A program made the position numbers and the translations under genes. The notes under the pieces were generated by a model. It made no database searches. It was not told the origin of the DNA and saw only the letters and a program-made list of their open reading frames with translations. Of a DNA stretch of 64,000 nucleotides, positions 60,258 to 64,000 are shown in pieces. The stretch is from Microvirga massiliensis (lineage in GTDB: Bacteria; Pseudomonadota; Alphaproteobacteria; Rhizobiales; Beijerinckiaceae), in contig NZ_LN811350.1 of assembly GCF_001006805.1 (NCBI RefSeq), forward strand, positions 12,373-76,372, in the 5' to 3' direction. Every line of letters begins with the position of its first letter. The stretch's first letter is position 1.

Positions 60258-61982
60258 ATGACGCGCCGCACTCCGGAATCCCTCCGCTCCCACCGCTGGT
60301 TCGGCGTCGAGGACCTGCGCGCCTTCGGGCATCGCTCCCGCACGCTCCAGATGGGCTATGGGCCCGAAGACTTCATGGGCAAGCCGGTCGTCGCGATCAT
60401 CAACACCTGGAGCGACGCGCAGCCCTGCCACCAGCACTTCCGCCAGCGCGCCGACGAGATCAAGCGCGGCGTCTGGCAGGCAGGCGGCTTCCCGGTTGAA
60501 CTGCCGGCGCTGTCGCTCTCCGAGAGCTGGGTCAAGCCGACCACGATGCTCTACCGCAATCTCCTCGCGCTCGAAGTCGAGGAGCTCCTGCGCTCGCATC
60601 CGATCGACGGCGCGGTGCTGATGGGCGGATGTGACAAGACCACACCCGCCACCATCATGGGCGCGATCTCGATGAACCTGCCCATGATCTTCATGCCGGC
60701 CGGACCGATGATGCGCGCCCATTATGGCGGCCAGATCCTGGGCTCCGGCTCCGACGTCTGGAAGTTCTGGGCCGAGAAGGAGGCCGGCGCCATCACGGAC
60801 CAGCAATGGAACGACATGGAAGCCGGCATCGCGCGTTCGCACGGCACCTGCATGACGATGGGCACCGCATCGACTATGACGTGCATCGCCGAAGCGCTCG
60901 GCCTGACGCTTCCGGGCGCGACCTCGATCCCTGCTGCCGATGCCGCGCATCCCCGCATGGCGGCTTCCTGCGGCCGTCGCATCGTCGACATGATCTGGGA
61001 GGATCTGAAACCCTCCGACATCCTGACGCGGCAATCGGTCGAGAACGCGCTCGTGGTACACAACGCGCTCGCAGGCTCGACGAACGCCATGATCCACCTC
61101 GTCGCGATGGCGCGCCGCGCCGGCATCGAGGTGAAACTCACGGATTTCGACGACTTCGCCCAGAAGGTTCCGGTGATCGCGAATCTGCGCCCCTCCGGCG
61201 CCTGGCTCATGGAAGACTTCCACATCGCGGGCGGCATTCGCGCACTGATGAAGCGCCTCGAAGGATTGCTGCATCTCGAGGCGCGCACCGTGACGGGCAA
61301 GACGCTGGGTGAGACGCTGGAGGGCGCGGCAGTCTACAACGACGACGTCATCCGCCCGCTCGACAAGCCCATCGCCGCATCCGGTGGAACCGCGATCCTC
61401 TATGGAAACCTAGCGCCGCATGGCTGCGTGATGAAGCCGCCGGCTGCCGAACCGCGCCTGCTCAGCCATACCGGCCCCGCGATCGTGTTCGACACCTACG
61501 ACGAGATGGCGAAGGCCGTGAACGATCCCGATCTCGACGTGACGCCCGACCACGTCATGGTGCTGCGCAATGCCGGTCCGATCGGTGGGCCAGGCATGCC
61601 GGAATGGGGCATGCTGCCGCTGCCGAAGAAACTGCTGCGCGAGGGCGTGCGTGATATGCTGCGCATCTCCGATGCGCGGATGAGCGGCACGAGCTACGGC
61701 GCCTGCATCCTCCATGTGTCGCCGGAGGCCCACATCGGAGGTCCGCTCGCAGCCGTGCGCAACGGCGATCTCATCACCGTCGACGTTCCGAACCGCTCGA
61801 TCCATCTTCATCTCAGCGATGAGGAGATCACCGAGCGCCTGGAATTATGGAAGCCGCCGGCACGCGATTATCCGCGCGGCTACTACCGCCTCTTCGCCCA
61901 GCATGTCCGTCAGGCGCACGAGGGCTGCGACTTCGACTTCCTCGAGGGCGCGGGGGGCATCCCGGAGCCCGAGATTCATTAG
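60258..61982 (+). CDS. IlvD/Edd-family sugar-acid dehydratase (L-arabinonate dehydratase-like)
   Basis: 574 residues from the ATG at 60258. Cluster cysteines are in AQPCHQH, MGGCDKTTP and SHGTCMTMGTAST. Other text: NTWSDAQPCHQHFRQRADEIKRGVWQAGGFPVELPALSLSES in part, SGTSYGACILHVSPEAHIGGPLAAVRNGDLI. Its opening SHRWFGVEDLRAFGHRSR is typical of pentonate dehydratases and differs from IlvD for branched amino acids. It dehydrates an aldonic acid to a 2-keto-3-deoxy acid using a 2Fe-2S or 4Fe-4S centre and magnesium. Last gene of the RraA-GntR operon. Confidence 0.92.
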   Translation: MTRRTPESLRSHRWFGVEDLRAFGHRSRTLQMGYGPEDFMGKPVVAIINTWSDAQPCHQHFRQRADEIKRGVWQAGGFPVELPALSLSESWVKPTTMLYRNLLALEVEELLRSHPIDGAVLMGGCDKTTPATIMGAISMNLPMIFMPAGPMMRAHYGGQILGSGSDVWKFWAEKEAGAITDQQWNDMEAGIARSHGTCMTMGTASTMTCIAEALGLTLPGATSIPAADAAHPRMAASCGRRIVDMIWEDLKPSDILTRQSVENALVVHNALAGSTNAMIHLVAMARRAGIEVKLTDFDDFAQKVPVIANLRPSGAWLMEDFHIAGGIRALMKRLEGLLHLEARTVTGKTLGETLEGAAVYNDDVIRPLDKPIAASGGTAILYGNLAPHGCVMKPPAAEPRLLSHTGPAIVFDTYDEMAKAVNDPDLDVTPDHVMVLRNAGPIGGPGMPEWGMLPLPKKLLREGVRDMLRISDARMSGTSYGACILHVSPEAHIGGPLAAVRNGDLITVDVPNRSIHLHLSDEEITERLELWKPPARDYPRGYYRLFAQHVRQAHEGCDFDFLEGAGGIPEPEIH

Positions 61983-62325
61983 CGGATGCGTATCCGCAGG
62001 CATTGCAGCTCAGTCCTCGGTGGGAGGGATAACCAGACGCTAGGAAAGCAACGAGAAATCGTTCCATGCGCCGTCGACTGCTGTGAACGGGACTGTTCCG
62101 CCAGCGAATCGAGGACATGTGAAAGAGTTTGGCTCTGAAGGTCCGCGAGGATGGAATAGCGGACCTTTACTGCTATTTTCGGGGTCTGGTTTAATCCGAA
62201 CTCGACATTGCACCACAAGCTATTGTCGTCTCCTGGCCTCGTATTTGGGCGTCTGCCGCTTTTCTGAGCAGATCAATCCGCGGCTTCGCCTCTCTCGACT
62301 GCCTTCGGCGCCCGCTTCCCAACTT

Positions 62326-62341
62326 CGGCACGGCTCTTGCT
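62326..62341 (+). promoter_or_regulatory. Sigma-54 promoter of urtA
   Basis: CGGCACG-GCTC-TTGCT matches the consensus TGGCACG-N4-TTGCW at all positions but the first. The GG (62327-62328) and GC (62339-62340) have the required spacing. Transcription would begin near 62352, 40 bases before the urtA start. A single TGCACCA half-site (62209-62215) might be part of an NtrC enhancer. The 409 bp gap 61983-62391 holds no gene. Confidence 0.75.
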
Positions 62342-62391
62342 TGAAGCTCCTGCGCCGCACCTGGGCCAGGTTACGCGAGGGAGAAGGACCG

Positions 62392-63681
62392 ATGTCGATT
62401 TTGAGGATGACACGTAGAAATCTGCTGGCGCTGACCGCTGCTGCGCTGGTTTCCGGCGCCACGGCTGGAGCTGCAAGAGCTGAGGAAACCATCAAGGTAG
62501 GGATTCTCCACTCACTGTCGGGCACGATGGCGATCAGCGAGACGACGCTCAAGGACGTCATGCTGATGCTGATCGATGAGCAGAACAAGAAAGGCGGCCT
62601 CCTCGGTAGGAAGCTCGAAGCTGTTGTTGTCGATCCGGCCTCCAATTGGCCGCTCTTCGCCGAGAAGGCACGCGAGTTGATCAGCAAGGACAAAGTAGCG
62701 GCCGTGTTCGGCTGCTGGACATCCGTGTCCCGCAAGTCCGTGCTCCCGGTCTTCAAGGAGCTGAACAGCATCCTGTTCTACCCCGTCCAATACGAGGGCG
62801 AGGAGAGTGAGCGGAACGTGTTCTACACAGGTGCCGCGCCCAATCAGCAGGCAATTCCGGCCGTCGACTACCTCGCCAAGGAAGAGAAGGTCGAGCGCTG
62901 GGTTCTTGCCGGAACGGACTATGTCTATCCGCGTACGACCAACAAGATTCTGGAGGCTTATCTGAAGTCCAAGGGCGTGAAGTCCGAGGATATCATGATC
63001 AACTACACACCTTTCGGGCATTCCGACTGGCAGACCATCGTAGCGGACATAAAGAAGTTCGGTTCGGCCGGCAAGAAGACGGCGGTCGTCTCCACGATCA
63101 ACGGGGATGCCAATGTGCCGTTCTACAAGGAGCTCGCCAACCAGGGAGTCAAGGCAACGGATATTCCGGTCGTGGCTTTCTCGGTAGGTGAGGAGGAACT
63201 CGCCGGCATCGACACGAAGCCTCTCGTCGGGCACCTGGCGGCCTGGAATTACTTCCAGTCTGTCGACACCCCCGACAACGAGGCTTTCATCGACAAGTGG
63301 AAGGCCTTCACCAAGAACGAGAAGCGCGTCACCAATGACCCGATGGAAGCGCACGTCATCGGCTTCAACATGTGGGTCAAGGCGGTCGAGAAGGCCGGCA
63401 CGACCGATCCCGACGGCGTTATCGACGCCATTGTCGGCATTCAGGTACCGAACCTCACCGGCGGCGTCTCCGAGATGCTTCCGAACCACCACATCACTAA
63501 GCCTGTCCTCATCGGCGAGATCAAGGAGGACGGTCAGTTCGAAACCGTCTGGCAGGCCGACAGCCTTGTACCAGGTGAAGCCTGGTCCAAGTATCTGGAA
63601 GGCTCGAAGGATCTGATTGCCGACTGGAAGACGCTCAAATGCGGCAACTACAACACCGCCACCAAGAAATGCGGCGCTTGA
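62392..63681 (+). CDS. urtA: Urea ABC transporter solute-binding protein
   Basis: 429 residues; ATG at 62392 with AAGGA upstream. A signal with RRNLLALTAAALVSGATAGAARA begins the chain (Tat-like RR). The receptor domain reads IKVGILHSLSGTMAISETTLKDVMLMLIDEQNKKGGLLGRK, AAVFGCWTSVSRKSVLPVFKELNSILFYPVQYEGEE, GTDYVYPRTTNKI and a C-terminal CGNYNTATKKCGA. UrtA binds urea in the periplasm for the UrtBCDE importer. A sigma-54 promoter fits control by nitrogen starvation. A hairpin and urtB follow. Confidence 0.96.
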   Translation: MSILRMTRRNLLALTAAALVSGATAGAARAEETIKVGILHSLSGTMAISETTLKDVMLMLIDEQNKKGGLLGRKLEAVVVDPASNWPLFAEKARELISKDKVAAVFGCWTSVSRKSVLPVFKELNSILFYPVQYEGEESERNVFYTGAAPNQQAIPAVDYLAKEEKVERWVLAGTDYVYPRTTNKILEAYLKSKGVKSEDIMINYTPFGHSDWQTIVADIKKFGSAGKKTAVVSTINGDANVPFYKELANQGVKATDIPVVAFSVGEEELAGIDTKPLVGHLAAWNYFQSVDTPDNEAFIDKWKAFTKNEKRVTNDPMEAHVIGFNMWVKAVEKAGTTDPDGVIDAIVGIQVPNLTGGVSEMLPNHHITKPVLIGEIKEDGQFETVWQADSLVPGEAWSKYLEGSKDLIADWKTLKCGNYNTATKKCGA

Positions 63682-63694
63682 GTCATTGACGCAT

Positions 63695-63719
63695 GAGGGC
63701 AGCCGCCGGGGCTGTCCTC
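63695..63719 (+). other. urtA-urtB intercistronic hairpin
   Basis: GAGGGCAGCC (63695-63704), loop GCCGG, GGCTGTCCTC (63710-63719): a ten-pair stem with one G-T pair and no T-run. Such hairpins often raise the level of receptor message over that of the downstream permease genes. Confidence 0.45.
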
Positions 63720-63743
63720 AACCCCTCCATCTGCAATCCTTTC

Positions 63744-64000
63744 ATGATCAACTTGCGCAAGCTTCTGTGGACTCTCGTCCTGCTGGCAGGCATGGCCTCG
63801 GCCGCCTCTGCCGGACCTTATGAAGACGCATTGCCGAAATTCGCTTCCGACAGCTACTCGGATACGGAATCTGCGATCGTGGCTGTCGCGAGCAGCGGCC
63901 ATGCCTTGTCTCTCCGTGTCATCGAGGCTTTGAAAGATGGACGGCTCCTCGTAGGGGCTAGACAGGTCCATATTCGCGATGCGTCCGGCAATCTCATCAA
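63744..64000 (+). CDS. urtB: Urea ABC transporter permease UrtB (5' part, cut by window end)
   Basis: The frame opens at ATG 63744 and is still open at 64000 (85 codons seen). The signal peptide MINLRKLLWTLVLLAGMASAASA is followed by the periplasmic N-terminal domain typical of UrtB (YEDALPKFASDSYSDTESAIVAVASSGHALSLRVIEALKDGRLLV in part). The membrane domain lies beyond the window. Position after urtA supports the call. Confidence 0.88.
   Translation, partial: MINLRKLLWTLVLLAGMASAASAGPYEDALPKFASDSYSDTESAIVAVASSGHALSLRVIEALKDGRLLVGARQVHIRDASGNLI

Noticed and set aside
1..64000. CRISPR arrays, tRNA or rRNA genes, complete insertion sequences or prophage
   Set aside because: No evenly spaced direct repeats with unique spacers, no cloverleaf-like sequences and no transposase, integrase or phage proteins were recognised on either strand.

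Overview
The window looks like chromosomal DNA of a high-GC alphaproteobacterium, most likely Hyphomicrobiales (Rhizobiales). Support comes from RegB/RegA, MmcB, the lptC-lptA-lptB-rpoN-(hpf)-ptsN locus, an intracellular polyhydroxybutyrate depolymerase, a CtrA-type box, several TRAP/TAXI/Bug solute receptors and rhizobial-type palindromic repeats. The genus cannot be fixed from sequence reading alone. No rRNA, tRNA, CRISPR, prophage or complete insertion sequence was seen.

Layout. 0.1-1.6 kb: recX and a TRAP solute receptor. 1.7-6.8 kb: an ECF sigma/anti-sigma pair, a cupredoxin, a Tat-exported metallophosphoesterase and a membrane redox-type adenylate cyclase. Three promoter-like copies of GGGAATAA-N15-(G/C)GTC precede the three transcription units of this block, so it reads as one small ECF regulon. 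7.0-12.3 kb: a deleted MFS transporter, a fused TRAP permease and a DctQM pair, interleaved with palindromic repeats. 12.6-18.2 kb: a cysteine-free UdgX uracil-DNA glycosylase, a small exported protein, penicillin-binding protein 1A (with a CtrA box upstream), a YgjP-type metalloprotease and PhaZ. 18.5-25 kb: regB-regA, mmcB, a GMC oxidoreductase, a TPR protein and a metallo-beta-lactamase-fold hydrolase. 25-29 kb: three polysaccharide sugar-nucleotide/lipid-carrier genes. 29-36 kb: TetR regulator, FecCD/HmuV-type ABC pair, RND pump and its adaptor; matching inverted repeats lie at both ends of this block. 36-43.4 kb: aminotransferase, polyamine-type receptor, SIMPL protein, TAXI receptor and a long hendecad coiled-coil protein ending in a strong terminator. 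43.5-50.9 kb: class I fumarase, ptsN, a decayed hpf, rpoN, lptB, lptA, lptC and a ribonuclease D-like nuclease. 51-55.3 kb: small exported and stress-type proteins, a candidate small RNA, a DUF3095 protein and a single-domain response regulator. 55.4-62 kb: a sugar-acid catabolic cluster (lactonase, DapA-family enzyme, Bug receptor, RraA-like protein, GntR/FCD regulator, IlvD/Edd dehydratase) arranged around a divergent promoter with tandem operator-like repeats. 62-64 kb: urtA behind a consensus sigma-54 promoter, and the start of urtB, cut by the window edge.

Most notable points: the self-consistent ECF-cupredoxin-redox cyclase regulon; the cysteine-free UdgX that keeps the KRRIH motif; the hpf gene reduced to its two ends between rpoN and ptsN; the shared TetR operator linking a regulator to an RND operon 6.4 kb away; the hendecad stalk protein with homologous domains at both ends; and a candidate anti-Shine-Dalgarno small RNA near 53.45 kb.
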